From the NCBI RefSeq assembly GCF_029873635.1, contig NC_080418.1, forward strand, positions 150,777,748 through 150,841,747: a DNA stretch of 64,000 nucleotides. The letters run 5' to 3'. Origin of the DNA: Malania oleifera. Its lineage: Eukaryota > Streptophyta > Magnoliopsida > Santalales > Ximeniaceae. Below are positions 30,431 to 43,632 of this stretch, one piece after another. A program made the translations under genes and the position numbers. The notes below the pieces were generated by a model, which saw only the letters and a program-made list of their open reading frames with translations, was not told where the DNA came from and did no database searches. Positions within the stretch are counted from its first letter, which is position 1; each line of letters begins with the position of its first letter.

Positions 30431-31060
30431 TATACCAAACTCAGAAAATAACAGCACAATACCCACTTCCTCAGCAGGAACCCATCATCAGAACCAAAGC
30501 TTTTCACGCCCTACTTTATAAAGATCAGATAGATTCACACCTCAAAAAATAATAATAAACTTAAAAAGCACATACACACTGGGGAGAGGAGAAAAAAAAA
30601 ATAGAGAGAAGAAGAAACAGAGTATGATACAAATCTAAACTACCTGAGACGGGGCTCTGGAGAGTACCATACAAGTTTCTGAACGAACCTCCTCAGCAAG
30701 AACTCATCATCAAAAGATTCAAAATTCAAAGCAAAAGCTCTTCACCACCTAATATAGAAAGATGAACCGTAATTTGACACCCCAAGTACGAAATAAAAAC
30801 GCAGAAAAAACCCAGCATCAGAACAATCAATCTACCTGAGACAGGGTTCTGGAGAATGCAACAGAGCCAAAAAAAAAATTTGCAGTGGGCAATATGTGGG
30901 TGAGTGAAAATGTTGTTAATCTATGGAGATTTGTTCTACAGGAGAATGATGACGGGCGGAGGTGGACGTTGAGACTTGGCTATGGTGGAAGTATTGCGCC
31001 CAGCTGGCGTCGAGCACTGCTCTGTTTAACTCGATTCAAAAATAAACAAATATATATACT
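30431..31060 (-). promoter_or_regulatory. 5' leader/promoter region of the kinase gene with duplicated donor sites
   Basis: Upstream of the kinase ATG (to the right on the plus strand) a block recurs: CCTCAGCARGAACYCATCATCA (about 30469 and 30691) and a splice-donor-like end, CCCGTCTCAG|GTAGTTT (about 30640) and CCTGTCTCAG|GTAGATT (about 30831) on the minus strand. Exon 1 itself ends with the comparable CAG|GTGGG. This suggests duplicated leader exons or alternative first exons. A TATA-like minus-strand TATATATATTTG lies near 31049-31060. Start site not determinable here. Confidence 0.45.
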
Positions 31061-31099
31061 CTTTTTTTGTTTGTGCGCTTTCAATTTTGATTCCCCGTA

Positions 31100-31490
31100 G
31101 TGCGCCACGGCGCATTTTAATCCCTCCCAATCATTTTCCTTCGCTGGCTGAGCTCTCCTTTCCCTTAGCGTGCGCCGTTCTCTTTAACCCGTTCCCACGC
31201 CACCACTCTCCGGCCGCCACCCAACGCCACACAAGCCCTACAACGACCTTACCTACCGTTACTCTTTTCTTATTTTATTTTTCTGTAATAAAATTTACAA
31301 ATTAATCTAGTAAAATTAATAAAATTATTCAGTTCTGAAATTTATTTTTTTTACTTATTTATTTTCAAAAATTGTATAGAAATTATGGCCTTATTTTTTG
31401 AAGAATAATAAAAGCTTATCTCCCAAATTTTATAAACAAATACAAGAAAATAAAAAATCAAGTGACGCTTTCATATTTAATAAAAATAAA
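31100..31490. other. Intergenic DNA upstream of the kinase gene
   Basis: GC-richer to about 31260, then AT-rich. No convincing gene; short open frames have no recognisable domain. Confidence 0.4.
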
Positions 31491-31731
31491 AGGTAAGAGA
31501 AAGATCTTTCCTAGATTTTAAAAATTTTAAAGATGTTTTTTGAGATTTATCAAAAAAACATAAATTTCCTTTACATTTTGTTAAAAAACAAATATTTTGA
31601 GAGGATGTCTATGACTTTCGGACAAATCTTAGAAAAGGTATTTGGTATTTTTAAAACCTCAGAGTTTTGAAATCTTAGGGAGATCTTAGTATTTTTACCA
31701 AATCTCAGGAAAGGTGAGTGTCTTTTGCCAT
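31491..31731. mobile_element. Foldback (long-TIR) MITE, copy 2
   Basis: Homologous in layout to 6261-6565: left half with CTTTCCTAGATTTTAAAA and AACATAAATTTCC, right half with GAGAGGATGTCTATGAC and AGGAAAGGTGAGTGTCTTTT, each the approximate inverse complement of the other. Flanked by A-rich AAAATAAA direct repeats. Confidence 0.55.
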
Positions 31732-33123
31732 GAAAATAAAAATAAGTATTTTATACTGAACAAACCTTAATGCTAGGTAAAGAGCATAGATTTCGAACAC
31801 TGAATTTATATTTGGATAAATTTGAACAAATTTTAATATAATTTTATATTATATTTTATTTAAATCCAATACAAATTCAAGTGTCTCTTTAAATATAGGA
31901 TAAATGTTGAATCAATTAAGTATGTTGCTCTTCGAATTTCTCTCTAACTTATTTGGGTAATCATGGTTTGCTTTATGAAGAAAAAATCAAATTAAATACA
32001 CGAGTACTTGTACGAGAATGTACTTTACTAACAAATATTTAAGTACGAGGTGCACAATCATGTTGAAAGATTGATATGTCCAACACATATTTTCTTTAAA
32101 AGAAGGAGAAATAGAGCATGAGATTGACGAAGGAAAAGGTGAAGATTAATAAACCTCTAATTAATGATCAAGAAAATAAACTTAAGAAAGGAAGCAGATA
32201 GTCTTTTTCATGGTCTTAATTAAATATTGCATTAACATTAATCTTCTATTATCTAATTAAAGAATTTTTCAAAAAATATAGATAAAAAAATTACATGGGA
32301 AACTAAGGGGTTATTTGATATCATTGTTAAATATTGTGTAACAAAAACACAAATTATAAATTATAAATTATAAACAGAAACTAAAAATAAAAAACTAGTA
32401 ACTTATTTAGTTAATATTTTTAAAAATAAAAATAAATTAAAATATTAACTAAAAATATGATGTAAATAATAAAATTGCAAAATAATACAAATTAAAATTA
32501 CGGCAATAAAAATAAAAATAATTATAATTATTTTACTAAATTATTATATTTTCAAAATTCACTTTACAATAATAATCTTATTATACATGACAATTGAAAA
32601 ATAGTAACAAAATGACATATTATTCTTTATATTTTTTGAATTAAATAATAATTTTTATCATAGATATTTTTTAAAATTATTTTCAAATTAGAAAAAAAAA
32701 TAATCTCATTTTTACCACTTTAACCAAAGATTTGATCAATTAGTATTCACTTATTTATTAATCGCAATCGAGAAAAAAATAATTAAAAAAAATTATAAGA
32801 GAGATTTATTTGACTACAAATGTTCACCTCTGTCTCTTAAGGAGCATTCTGTCAATCATTAGAGCAGAACATAATAGAATAGAATTAGTTTTTTTTATAA
32901 TTTTATAATTTTATATTCAATTCTATTATCATTTTATTTAATTCTTACCCACCAAATATTATGGGATGCATGTCCTCTTTCTTAGAATATTTAAGATAAA
33001 AGATCTTAGCTGTTTATAATTGTCTACTAATTAATATAGATCAAACAAGAGACTTCGTGCAAACAAAAGAAAGTAATTAAAAAAAAAAAGGCTAAAAATT
33101 TATAATTAGGTAAATAACTATAT
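31732..33123. other. AT-rich intergenic DNA
   Basis: Very AT-rich with poly-A/T runs. No gene, RNA gene or clear element boundaries seen. Confidence 0.5.
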
Positions 33124-33140
33124 ATAACCGGTTAAGGGGT

Positions 33141-33583
33141 AAATTAAAAAGAAAGTTTTATAAAACAATTATAGGACCAATTATGTTATATGGATCAGAA
33201 TATTGAGCGACGAACAAACAGATACCCAAAAAGTAAAAGTTATCGAGATGAGAATGCTTAAATGGATGAATGGTATAACATTTAAAGATAAATTAAGGAG
33301 TGACATATTCGCGGTAAGTTAGGTGTAACTCTTATAGAAAACAAGATAAGGGGATGACGACTCATATATTATAAACACTTGCAACGTATGCCACATAATG
33401 CGCTAGTTAGGAAGAGTGAGTTAGTTATTGTGGGGACAATAAAAGAGGTAGGCGTAAATCTAAAATAATTTGAGAAAAGATGGTGAGTAAGGATTTAATA
33501 TTCCTAAATTTATCAAAAGAAATGACTCATGACCGCTCAAATTAACTTGTGAAACTTAATGTTTGGTTTTGTTGTTATTGCTC
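33141..33583 (+). mobile_element. RTE-type LINE, old 5'-truncated copy
   Basis: Decayed copy of the same RTE family: nucleotide homology to the C-terminal ORF region (GAGATGAGAATGCTTAAATG; GATAAATTAAGGAGTGACAT) through a GGTTTTGTTGTTATTG tail. A 17-bp target duplication ATAACCGGTTAAGGGGT / ATAACCGGTTATGGGGT (33124-33140 and 33584-33600) has one mismatch. Stops and shifts in every frame. Clearly older than the copies at 27493 and 55246. Confidence 0.88.
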
Positions 33584-33600
33584 ATAACCGGTTATGGGGT

Positions 33601-34231
33601 CATTATCAATGTGATTTATCTCCGATTAGATGATATAAACTAGTACCACAAAAATGGAGAAATAAAGCTAATGAGCACTGTATGATTCAAAATAAAGATT
33701 TTATACACGAAAAATAAAATGATTATGAAGAAAACCCATTATCAATTTTTATAAAAATATATATATTAATATAATATATATTAATTAACAAATTGATGCA
33801 TTAATGGTGAAAAAGCGATACAGCCATGTAGAGTGAGGGGCAGCTGGCTCATTGAGAGGACATGTGTGAAAAAAAAGTAAAGAGGAATTGAAATTTGAAA
33901 AGAAGAAATGAGTTTGTAAGAGTGAGAACCAATTGCAGTGCATCCACTGAACAAATCGCACTGTGTAATTAAGAGATGAGTATGATAGCTTGTTTTACAT
34001 TTGTAAAGTCAAGGCATGTGTAGCTACATTGCCAGACAGGCAATGCAAATTTCTAAGGCTCAAAATGCCGATGCATTGCATATTTTCACATACTTTCTTC
34101 CATGCCTCTTTAGTTCTTTAAAATTTGTTTGGACCAAAAAAAAATTTATTTGAATAAAGAAAATAAAAAATTCGTTCTTCCTTCTATTTTTTTTTTTTTT
34201 TTGGTTACATTTTATACAAAATAAAAATTTA
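33601..34231. other. Intergenic DNA, no gene seen
   Basis: AT-rich, with a poly-T run near 34188-34202. No supported feature. Confidence 0.45.
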
Positions 34232-34552
34232 TTTTAGGATAAAATGTACTGTCCTTTCATGAGATTTTAGACAAAAATAGAAAAAAAATTTAAAGTTTTA
34301 AAAGTTCTATTGACCTCCCGTAAGATTTCAAAAATATCATAGACAAAACTAAGATTTGTCAAAACACACAAACATCTCCTCAAATGACTTGTCTTTTTAT
34401 AAAATATAGGAGGAAATCTGTATCTTTTTAATAAACCTGACGAGAGGTCTTTAGAATATTTGAAACTTTAAGGAAAATCCTTAAGATTTTTAAGATTTCA
34501 GGGGAGGTCCATATCTTTTTGTTAAATTTTAGTGAAAGCAGTGTCTTTTGCT
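34232..34552. mobile_element. Foldback (long-TIR) MITE, copy 3
   Basis: Left part GGATAAAATGTACTGTCC and TTGACCTCCCGTAAG; right part GGGGAGGTCCATATC and AAGCAGTGTCTTTTGC. It folds around CAAATGACTTGTC near 34387. Third member of the family at 6261 and 31491. Confidence 0.5.
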
Positions 34553-34910
34553 CTTCATTTTAATATGACTAAAAATTAAGAAATACTAAACATTAATAAT
34601 GTGTGAAATCAAAATTTTGTAATAAATTTGATTATTTTTTTTATTTTTTTTTCTGAATTTTCTCGATAACTAGACATGTGGATTTCTCGATATTTTTCTT
34701 TCATTTCCTCATTATTTTTTCGAGTTCTAAACAAAACCTTAATTAATTTTATTTTCACAAAGAAAATATATTAATGCATTTAGTTTTTATATAATATTAT
34801 ATATATATATATATGTATGTATATATTGAAAGAAAATTGTGTTTTAATTTAGACTTCTACATCCAACTAAGAGGAAAGGAGACCATGAGTGTGGAAACAA
34901 ACAGTGAGTA

Positions 34911-36350
34911 TGTAACGACCCCAAATTTCTATTATATTTTATTATTATTGTTTTTTTACATAATATTAATAATACTCTGATATTATAAAACGTAGTTAAA
35001 GTCAACCTGGACCCATAGGTACCTAGGATCCACTTGTTTATACATACATGCTAACTAAGCAGCGAAAATCATAAAATATTTAAACTTATACACAATACCA
35101 GAGTTTACTGTTTATATATATACACATATACATCCCAAAAAGACCATAAATCCTAGAGTCATACCAAAAAATCCATCCTAATCCTGACTCAACTACTTAC
35201 CCTGCGACTGGGGTAGTACCAACGAACTCCTCTATCTCGGAGCTCGCTCCACTCGTCTGTCAGGGTTTCCTGAAATGTTTATAATGTTGGGGTGAGACAC
35301 CTCTCAATAAGTTAGATATACTAATATTTGTACCGACTGAATATCATAATATACTGAAAATATAATTTATGTACTGTTTATAGTTTTTCTAAAAATAGTT
35401 GTCTATTTAGGCTTGTACTGTGAATTCATGAAATATTTTGACATATCATTATTTAAGTAAAATTTATACACATGTCACACACAAATGAGTACTATACTAT
35501 AATATATTATCTAGTATGGGGAAACATGTTTTGTTGACAACAAAATATTAAATCTATTTTCAAAGTTTCCTCAGTTCAACATCAGTATTTCCAAAAATTA
35601 TACTAAATCATATATATATATATATATACTTTTCTGAATCAACTACTGTATATTCAATGATAAATTTACTGAAAATACCTGACTTAATCTATTCCCTTAC
35701 TTGTTTCTCGAGAAGCCTGTTGAAAAACTCTAAATCACTCCTACAATGTCCAGAACTCCAAACCCTGAAATTGCATTAACTCCAGTTCAATCAACTCAAA
35801 CCCCAATATATTATCATCTAACACATTTCTTGGGTTCACATATCCCAAATAACCACATAAACCCTAAAATAACTTACTTACCCTAATTTTGGGATAGTAC
35901 CCAAGAACCCTAAATCAACAATCCGCTTCAATTATCTTATAGAGAATCATCCCGGGATCATCATGATAACCTTCGATCGTTGAAACAGGGTAAAACAGAG
36001 CCAAATCAAAAGAGAGAAGGAAGGAGAGTCGAAGGTAAAAAGAGAAACTGAGAGAGGAAATGAATTTCTCGCTATAAATCTGATTCTCGACCATATATAG
36101 GCAGCTGTCCACATGACTTTGTCAATGAGACATGTGGACTCGTCGACGAACCGAAGAAGGAAGTTCATCGACAAAACCGGTGAGTTTGTTGACGAACATT
36201 TTAGGGTCTGAAATTTTTTCCCCTCTCGGTATCTCCTTATCGACGAGACATATGTACTCGTTGACGAACCTTGATCCCTTTTTTTTTTAATTCCTTTTCT
36301 TTCTTTCTCTTTTCCTTGTTTTCTCATAATTTAATTTTTAGGTCTCTACA
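34911..36350 (-). repeat. Tekay element 3' LTR, internally deleted
   Basis: 1440 bp against 2127 bp for its partner. It lacks about 670 bp in the middle (junction near 35330) and two palindromes of the U3 array. PPT AAGGAAGGGAGGA (minus strand) abuts it at 36351-36363. Confidence 0.9.
36118..36268 (-). promoter_or_regulatory. Contracted six-palindrome U3 array, Tekay 3' LTR
   Basis: Centres after 36123, 36144, 36169, 36190, 36241 and 36262 (21-25-21-51-21). The two outermost units of the 5' LTR array are gone: 46 bp, exactly 25+21, deleted between repeated GACGAACC sequences. TATA-like CATATATAGG at 36092-36101. Confidence 0.8.
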
Positions 36351-36635
36351 TCCTCCCTTCCTTATAAAAATTTCGTCCTTGAAATTTTCTATTCCTCTCT
36401 TGCACCAAACCTTGAAGAAAAATATTGAAATTTTATTAATTACCCTCACTTAAGGCGGAGGAAAACCGTGGTTACATTTACGGTTCTAGGATAGTACAAT
36501 AACCAAACAAAATCTCCAAAAACCAACCAAAATAGAAAACTATTACATACATTTGTTTTATCTACACAAAAACCTATCTATTTACATGATTTCTTACCTG
36601 TACCATTACCTTTCTTTGGCTAATGTTGTTTCCCT

Positions 36636-39600
36636 CTAAAATAGATGTGGGTACTTCTATCGCATTTCCTCCTCTAACTCGCACGATGCTTCCTCAACTG
36701 CATGATTTCTCCAGAATACTTTCACTAGTGGGATTTTATTGGTACGTAGTTCTTTCTCTTTATAATCTAAGACCTGAACTGGTATTTCTTGATAAGATAG
36801 AGTCTCATCAATTTCCAGTGTTTCATAACTTATTATATGAGACGGATCTGGGATGTGTCTCTTCAACATTGACACATGAAATATATCATGGATTCTAGAT
36901 TGCGCTGGGGGTAATGCTAACCTGTAGGCTACTGGGCCAACTCTTTCTAATATCTCAAATGGCTCAATAAACCTAGGGCTTGGTTTACCCTTTTTCCCGA
37001 ATCTCATTACTCCTTTCATTGGCACAATTTTCAAGAGCACATTATCACCCTCATCAAATTTCAGCGCTCATTGATGGATATATGCATAACTTTTCTATTG
37101 GCTCTAAGTTGTCTTAATTCTTTCTAGAATAAGCTTAATTTTCTTATAAGCCCGCTGTACCATCTCTGACCCCCAATATTTGATTCTCTCCAATTTCATC
37201 CCAATATAATGGAGATCGACATCTCCGACCATACAATGCCTCGTATAGGGCCATCCCAATATTAGCCTAGTAACTATTGTTGTAAGCAAACTCCACCAAT
37301 GGCAGGTACTGAATCCAGCTTCCTCCAAAATCTAGCACACGGGCACGCAGCATATCTTCCAATATCTGAATAGTCCTTTCTGCCTGTCCATCGATCTGAG
37401 GATGAAAGGTTGTGCTAAAAGCTAACTGGGACCTCAAAGCTCTCTGTAAACTTTTCCAGAATTGTGACGTGAAATGTGGATCCCGATCACAAACGATGGA
37501 CACAGGCACTCCTGCAGTCTGACCATTTCCTGTACACATGGCTCTGTCAATCTACCCATGGAGTAATTATCTCGAATGGGAAGAAAATGGGTAGTTTTCG
37601 TCAATCTATCAACAACCACCCAAATGACATCCTGTCCATGCAACGCAGGTGGTAGCCTTGATACAAAATCCATAGAAATATGTTCTCACTTCCATTCAGG
37701 AATGTGAAGTGGTTGCAAAGGCCTCGCCAGTTTCTAATGCTCAATCTTCACCTGCTAGCATGTCAAATACTGCCCTACATAGTCTGCAATCTCTCTTTTC
37801 ATATTACTCCTCCAAAAGGATAATATCAAATTCCTGTACATTTTTGTACTCCCTAGATGTATTGTATACGGGGAACGGTGCGCCTCTTCCATAATGGTTC
37901 TTTTAATTTCAGTATTTGTAGGCACACAGAGTCTAGTACGGAATATTAAGACTCTGTCATCTGAAATACAGAACTCCGTGCCCTCACCACTCTGCACCTT
38001 ATCCATAATCTTCATTAACTCCACATATTTCACCTGAGCAGCTTTAATTCTATCCAGCAATGTGGGTTGTATCACCAGATTGGCGATAAACGCCTAATGA
38101 TTACCCTCTATAAGCTCTACCTCAAGTCTTTCCAAATCCATTTTGATATGACGTTCAATTATTATCGTTGATACGGACACGCTCTTTGATTTACGACTCA
38201 ACGCATCAACTACCATATCAACTTTCCCTAGGTGGTAACTGATGGTGCAATTATAGTCTTTAATTAGCTTAAGTCATCTCCTTTGTCTCATATTCAACTC
38301 CTTCTATGTGAAGAAGTACTTTAAACTTTTATGATCAGAAAATATTTCACATCTCCCTCCATATAGATAATGCCTTCAAATTTTTAGTGCATAAACCACC
38401 GCTGCTAACTCCAAAACATAGGTTGGGTAATTCTTTTCATATTCTTTCAACTATCTAGAGGCATACGCAACAACTTTTCTCTTTGCATCATAATACATCT
38501 GAGCCCCTTCAGAGGCGCATCGCTGTAGATTACATATCCATCCTCTCTTGATGAAATAGTCAATATTGAAGCAATGACGAGTCGCTGCTTCAATTCGTTG
38601 AAGCTCTACTCACAATTATCATTCCATTCAAACCTAGAATTCTTCCTAGTTAGTCGTGTCAAAGGCTTTGAAATCCTAGAGAATCCCTCTACGAATCGAT
38701 GGTAATATCCCGCCAGTCCCAAGAAACTTCTGACCTCCTGGACGTTTCTCAACCTTGCCCAATTCACCATTGCCTCTATCTTGTTGGGATCTATTGAAAT
38801 TCCATCCCCGGATATAACATGCCCATGGAATGCAACTTTATCTAACCAAAATTCATACTTCTTAAATTTGGAATACAACTTCCTTTCTCTGAGCATCTAA
38901 AGTACCAGCCTTAAGTGCGTCTCGTGCTCCTTAAAACTCCTCAAATAGATCAATATATCATCAATGAAAACCACTACGAACTGGTTCAAGTACTGATGGA
39001 AAACTCTATTCATCATATCCATAAATACAGTAAAAGCATTCATCAGTTCGAATGGCATGACCAAAAACTCATAGTGGCCATACCGAGTTCGGAATGCTGT
39101 CTTGGAGATATCCTCTGCTTTGACCTTCACTTGATGGTATCCAGATCATAAATCAATGTTTGAATAGACATGTGTTCCCTAGAGCTGATCAAATAAATCA
39201 TTAATACAGGGAAGATGATACTTGTTCTTAACTGTTACTTTATTGATTTCTCTGTAGTCTATACACATTCTCGTTGTCCAGTCTTTCTTCTTCACAAACA
39301 GATCTGGCGCTCGCCAAAGAGATACATTGGGTCTAATAAAACCTTTATCTAACAATTCTTGCAATTGATCTTTTAACTCTTTTAACTCTACTAGAGCCAT
39401 TCTATAGGGACCTTTGGAAATTGATGTCGTCCATGAAAATAAATCAATAGCAAATTCAATCTCACGGTCAGGAGGCAATCTAGGTAGCTCCTTTGGAAAA
39501 ACATGTGAAAATTCCTTCACCATTGGAATATTGGTAGGCTTCAATTCTTTCTCTATCACTTCCTTTACGCAGGCTATATACCCCTGACATCCATCCAAGT

Positions 39601-41104
39601 GTAGCCTCCTTACTTGAATAGCTGACACTAACTGTGGTGAGGAACACGCGCGTGACCCCACAAATCTGAACTCCTTCTCTCCAAGAGGTCTGAATATCAC
39701 CTCTTTCTGATGATAGTTGATGCTAGCATAATTCGCAGCTAAACAATCCATTCCCAAAATCATATCAATTCCATGCATGTCTAACACTACTACGTTAACT
39801 GATAATACTCTTCCTTGAACATCTACGGGGTAGGCTCTGAGCACCCCTTGACACCTCACTACTGAGCCTGTCGATGTAGCTACTAACAACTTGGTGTTTA
39901 ACATCTGAGTTTCTACCCTACTTAACTTGACATATCCCACAGACACAAACAAGTGTGTGGCTCCTGCATCAAATAAAATAATAGCTTTAATTGAAAGCAT
40001 ATTAAATGTACCTATCACCACATCACTAGCTGCCTCAGCATTACCTAGTGTCAGTGTGTAGACCCGCACTTGCGCGGTATTTCTCTGTTGTCCGCCTCGG
40101 GGCACCTAGGTATTTCCTTGAAATCGTCTAGAAGCGGGAGCATTACTCCGCTATACATGACAGTCTCGTTCCAAATGCCCCGGTCTACCACACTAATAGT
40201 AGACATTTCTTCCCACTCGACACTCTCCCAAGTGTCTCTTACCACAACTAGGACAACTGGGATGAGTCTGCTCACCTTGCATCTCACGGCTCCCCGTCTC
40301 CAACCTTTATCCCCCATGGTATCCACCTCTCCTCCACGGGCCTCGGCTAGAACCCGCCTAAGATCTGGGAGGTGTGGGTCTCTTCCTATGACCTTGTACC
40401 TCAGCACTGCTTTGCTTGCTCGCCTCTGCCACGGCAAATCCATCCACTAGCTTAATGAAATCCTACACCTTTAAAACTGCCACATGTTCATAGATTTCTT
40501 GCCTCAGACCCCTCTCAAATTTTCTTGCCTTCTTTGCTTCATCAGGAACGATATACGGGGCAAAGCGGGACATGTCAATAAATATTGTTGCATACTGCTG
40601 GACTGTCCAACTACCCTGAGTTAGGTTCAAAAATTCCTCCACTTTTGCTTCTCTAGTGGTGGTAGGAAAATATCGATCGAAGAATATTTCTTTAAATCTA
40701 CTCCAGGTCATGGCCACAGGTATCGGTCTATGTTTGTCCAAGAGTCTCACAGCAGACCACCAACACTCAGCCTCCCCTGCCAATCTGAATGTAGCATATA
40801 ATACTCTCTCCTCATCAGTGCAGCATAGTACAGTCTGTATCTTTTCCATTTCCTATATCCAGTTCTTTGCCGCAATCGGGTTTGTACTCCCTGAAAAAGC
40901 CAAAGGCTTCATTTTGGTGTATTGTTCTATAATACAACCCTGGCCTGCTGATGGGCCTCCCTACTCCCTAGAGTTCTGTGCAATTTCAACTATAACCTAC
41001 TGAGCTACACTGCCTAGAATTGCATCTGAATCACCGCTGACTATACTAAAGGGCCCTGCACCATCATTGCCACTGACGTGACCAATGCTACCCCCAGGGT
41101 CCAT
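36636..41104 (-). pseudogene. Tekay gag-pol polyprotein, multiply broken
   Basis: Begins MDPGGSIGHVSG at 41104 (minus strand). Gag: [15 protein letters not shown] and [14 protein letters not shown]. Zinc region near 40200-40260 (SCPSCGKRHLGECR). Protease: [15 protein letters not shown] and [57 protein letters not shown], catalytic [13 protein letters not shown]. RNase H follows around 38600-38250 (IYSDASEGAQMYYD). Integrase: [19 protein letters not shown] and [17 protein letters not shown], then FHPQIDGQAERTIQ. C-terminal part: [19 protein letters not shown], and [14 protein letters not shown] followed by a stop and KYPHLF, as in chromodomain-like Tekay ends. More than ten stops or shifts. 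Confidence 0.92.
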
Positions 41105-41484
41105 CCATGAAAAGAAAATAATCATAATCTGAGGACCCTATCTTCATAACATAACTATGATATTTATCTAACTAAAATCTCATGTCATCAATTAACCTGA
41201 CGTCCTTATTTTCAATTTAAGATTCATTCTTGCAATTTAGAAATACAACTCGACAATAGTTTACTATGACTTTCCTGAAATCGTCACCCTATAAAAAACA
41301 CATAAACCACTACGGAAATCCTATTTCCACACTGCATAACAAAATCCTAAATTCTCATCTTAACTTCTCAACATTGACTCACTAAATTCCTGATCTACCC
41401 ATTCTTTATCTTCTTCAAAATCTATTCCTATACTCTGCTATTGTTTCTACTGTACACTAAAGTCTACAAAACCTAGCAACTTAA

Positions 41485-41496
41485 GCTCTGATACCA
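41485..41496 (-). other. Tekay primer-binding site
   Basis: Minus-strand TGGTATCAGAGC, four bases inside the 5' LTR; Met-tRNA type primer site, as usual in Tekay elements. Confidence 0.85.
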
Positions 41497-41500
41497 CAAT

Positions 41501-43627
41501 TGTAACGACCCCAAATTTATGTTATATATTACATAATATTAATAATACTCTGATACCATAAAACATAGTCAAACTCAACTCGGACCCAAAGGTACTTGGG
41601 ATCCACCTATTTATACATACATGCCAACTAAGCAGCAGAAATCATAAAATAGTTAAACTTATACACAATATCAGAGTTTACTATTTCTATATATATACAT
41701 ATACATCCCAAAAAGACCATAAATCCTAGAGAGTTATACCCAAAATTCAATCCTGATCCTGACTCAACTACTTACCGTGCAACTGGGGTAGTACCAATGA
41801 ACTCCTCTATCTCGGAGCTCGCTCCACTCGCCTGTCGAGGTTTCCTGAAATTTTTGTAATGTTGGGGTGAGACACCTCTCAGTATGGGAGATAAACTAAT
41901 ATCAGTATGTAGCAACATAAGTATTATCGTATTATAAACATATACCGCAAGTAATACAACTATAATATTTTAAGTCGTAACTAATAACTCATGGAAATCT
42001 GTGCTTTTAAACATAAGCATACTATATCATAATAAATTTTTGTAACATGTAAATCATCTGTTATATTTGTATATCACTAAGATTTTCCCCTGGATGGATA
42101 ACTGTATAGCATGGATTAACCCTGCATGATTTGGGTTGTGCGGCCCATAGGCTGGACTTAACTCTGACCGGCCTACTAGACTAAGTCAAACATGACATAA
42201 CTATGCACAATTGTCCACCCGACCTGGTCCGCCAATTCTACTCTCTGCAACACTTCTCGAGTCAGCACACAGTGGGTATCCTACTCTCCGCAACACTTCG
42301 GGCTAATCGGCCTCCGACCCAACACTTTCTAAATAGTTTGGTTGCACTATCGGCTATTACCAACCTGGTCCACCCATCCTACTCTTCGCAACACTTCTCG
42401 GATCGGCACATTGGCTAGTTAGTTACGGTACCATGCTCATAACATACTTAGTCCATTAGGGATTCTGATATCATATAGTACAGTGAAACATATCTCATTT
42501 CATGTTTCTACATAAAATCTATCATATCATAATTTCTAAATAACTATTATATAAATCAATTCACGGCATCTAGGCCGACTGAATAATTACGGCATCTACG
42601 CTAGCTGAATTTTATAATATACTAAAAATATTATTTCTTTACTGTTTATAATTTTTCTAAAAACTATTGCCCATTTAGGCTTGTACTATGAATTCATGAA
42701 ATATTTTGACATATCATTATTTACAACAAAATTTATACTCATGGCACACACAAGTGAGTACTACTCTTTAATGTATTATCTAGTATAGGAAAACATGTTT
42801 TGCTGACAACATAATATTAAATCTGTTTTTAAAGTTTCCTCAGTTCAACATCAATATTCCCAAAAACTATGTTATATATATATATACTTTTCTAAATCAA
42901 ATAATGTATATTCAATGATAAATTTACTGAAAATATTTGACTTAATCCATCCGCTTACTAGTTTCCTGAGAAACCTATTGAAAAACCCTAAATCACGCCT
43001 ACAGCGTCCAGAACTCGAAACCCTGAAATAGCATTAACCCCGGTTCAATCAACTCAAACCCCAATATATTACCATCTAACACGTTTCCTAGGTTTACATA
43101 TCCCAAATAACCACATAAATCCTAAATAACTTACTTACCTTGATTTTGGGATGGTGACCAAGAACCCAAAATCAACAATCCACTCTGATTATCATGGTAA
43201 CCTCCGATCGTTGAAATGGGGTAAAAAAGAGCCAGATTTGAAGAGAGAAAGAGGGAGAGCCGAAGGTAGAGAGAGAAAATGAGAGGAGAAATGAATTTCT
43301 AGCCAGAAATATGATTCTCGGTCATATATAGGCAGTTGTCCATGTGGCTTCGTCAACGAGACACGTGGACTCGTTGACGAACCAAAGAAGGAAGTTCATC
43401 AATGAAACGGTGAGTTTGTCGACGAACATTTTAGGGTCTGAAATTTTTTCCCCTCTCGGCATCTCTTAGTTGACAAGACACGTATACTCGTTGACGAACC
43501 AAATAAGGGCGTTCATCGACGAAACCAGTGGGATCGTCGACGAACCCTGATTCCCCTTTTTTTTTAAAAATCATTTTCTTTCATTCTTTTCCTTGTTTTC
43601 TCATAATGTAATTTCCGGGTCTTTATA
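41501..43627 (-). repeat. Tekay element 5' LTR
   Basis: 2127 bp. Minus-strand start is TATAAAGACCCGGAAATTAC (TG mutated to TA) and end AAATTTGGGGTCGTTACA. It is the more complete LTR: it keeps the middle region (about 41925-42596) that the 3' LTR has lost, including three inverse copies of the GTGTTGCGGAGAGTAGGAT motif. Confidence 0.9.
43348..43545 (-). promoter_or_regulatory. Eight-palindrome U3 array, Tekay 5' LTR
   Basis: Eight copies with centres after 43354, 43375, 43400, 43420, 43471, 43492, 43517 and 43538. Read in the element's own direction the spacings are 21-25-21-51-20-25-21, differing from the copia B array only in the central spacer. The spacer contains GATGCCGAGAGG on the minus strand. 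A TATA box (minus-strand CCTATATATGAC, about 43322-43333) follows the last palindrome by about 22 bp. Confidence 0.82.
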
Positions 43628-43632
43628 GAGCA

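Larger units (their letters stand above)
34911..43627 (-). mobile_element. Full-length Ty3/gypsy Tekay-type retrotransposon, decayed
   Basis: 8.7-kb element on the minus strand: 5' LTR 43627-41501, PBS 41496-41485, gag-pol 41104-36636, PPT about 36363-36351, 3' LTR 36350-34911. Target duplications are GAGTA (34906-34910) and GAGCA (43628-43632), one change. Domain order gag, protease, RT, RNase H, integrase and a chromodomain-like C-terminal end is that of chromoviruses of the Tekay/Del group. Pol has many stops, so the copy is inactive. Confidence 0.93.

Noticed and set aside
39179-40105. 308-codon minus-strand frame as an independent protease/RT gene
   Set aside because: It is one uninterrupted part of the Tekay gag-pol with stops on both sides.
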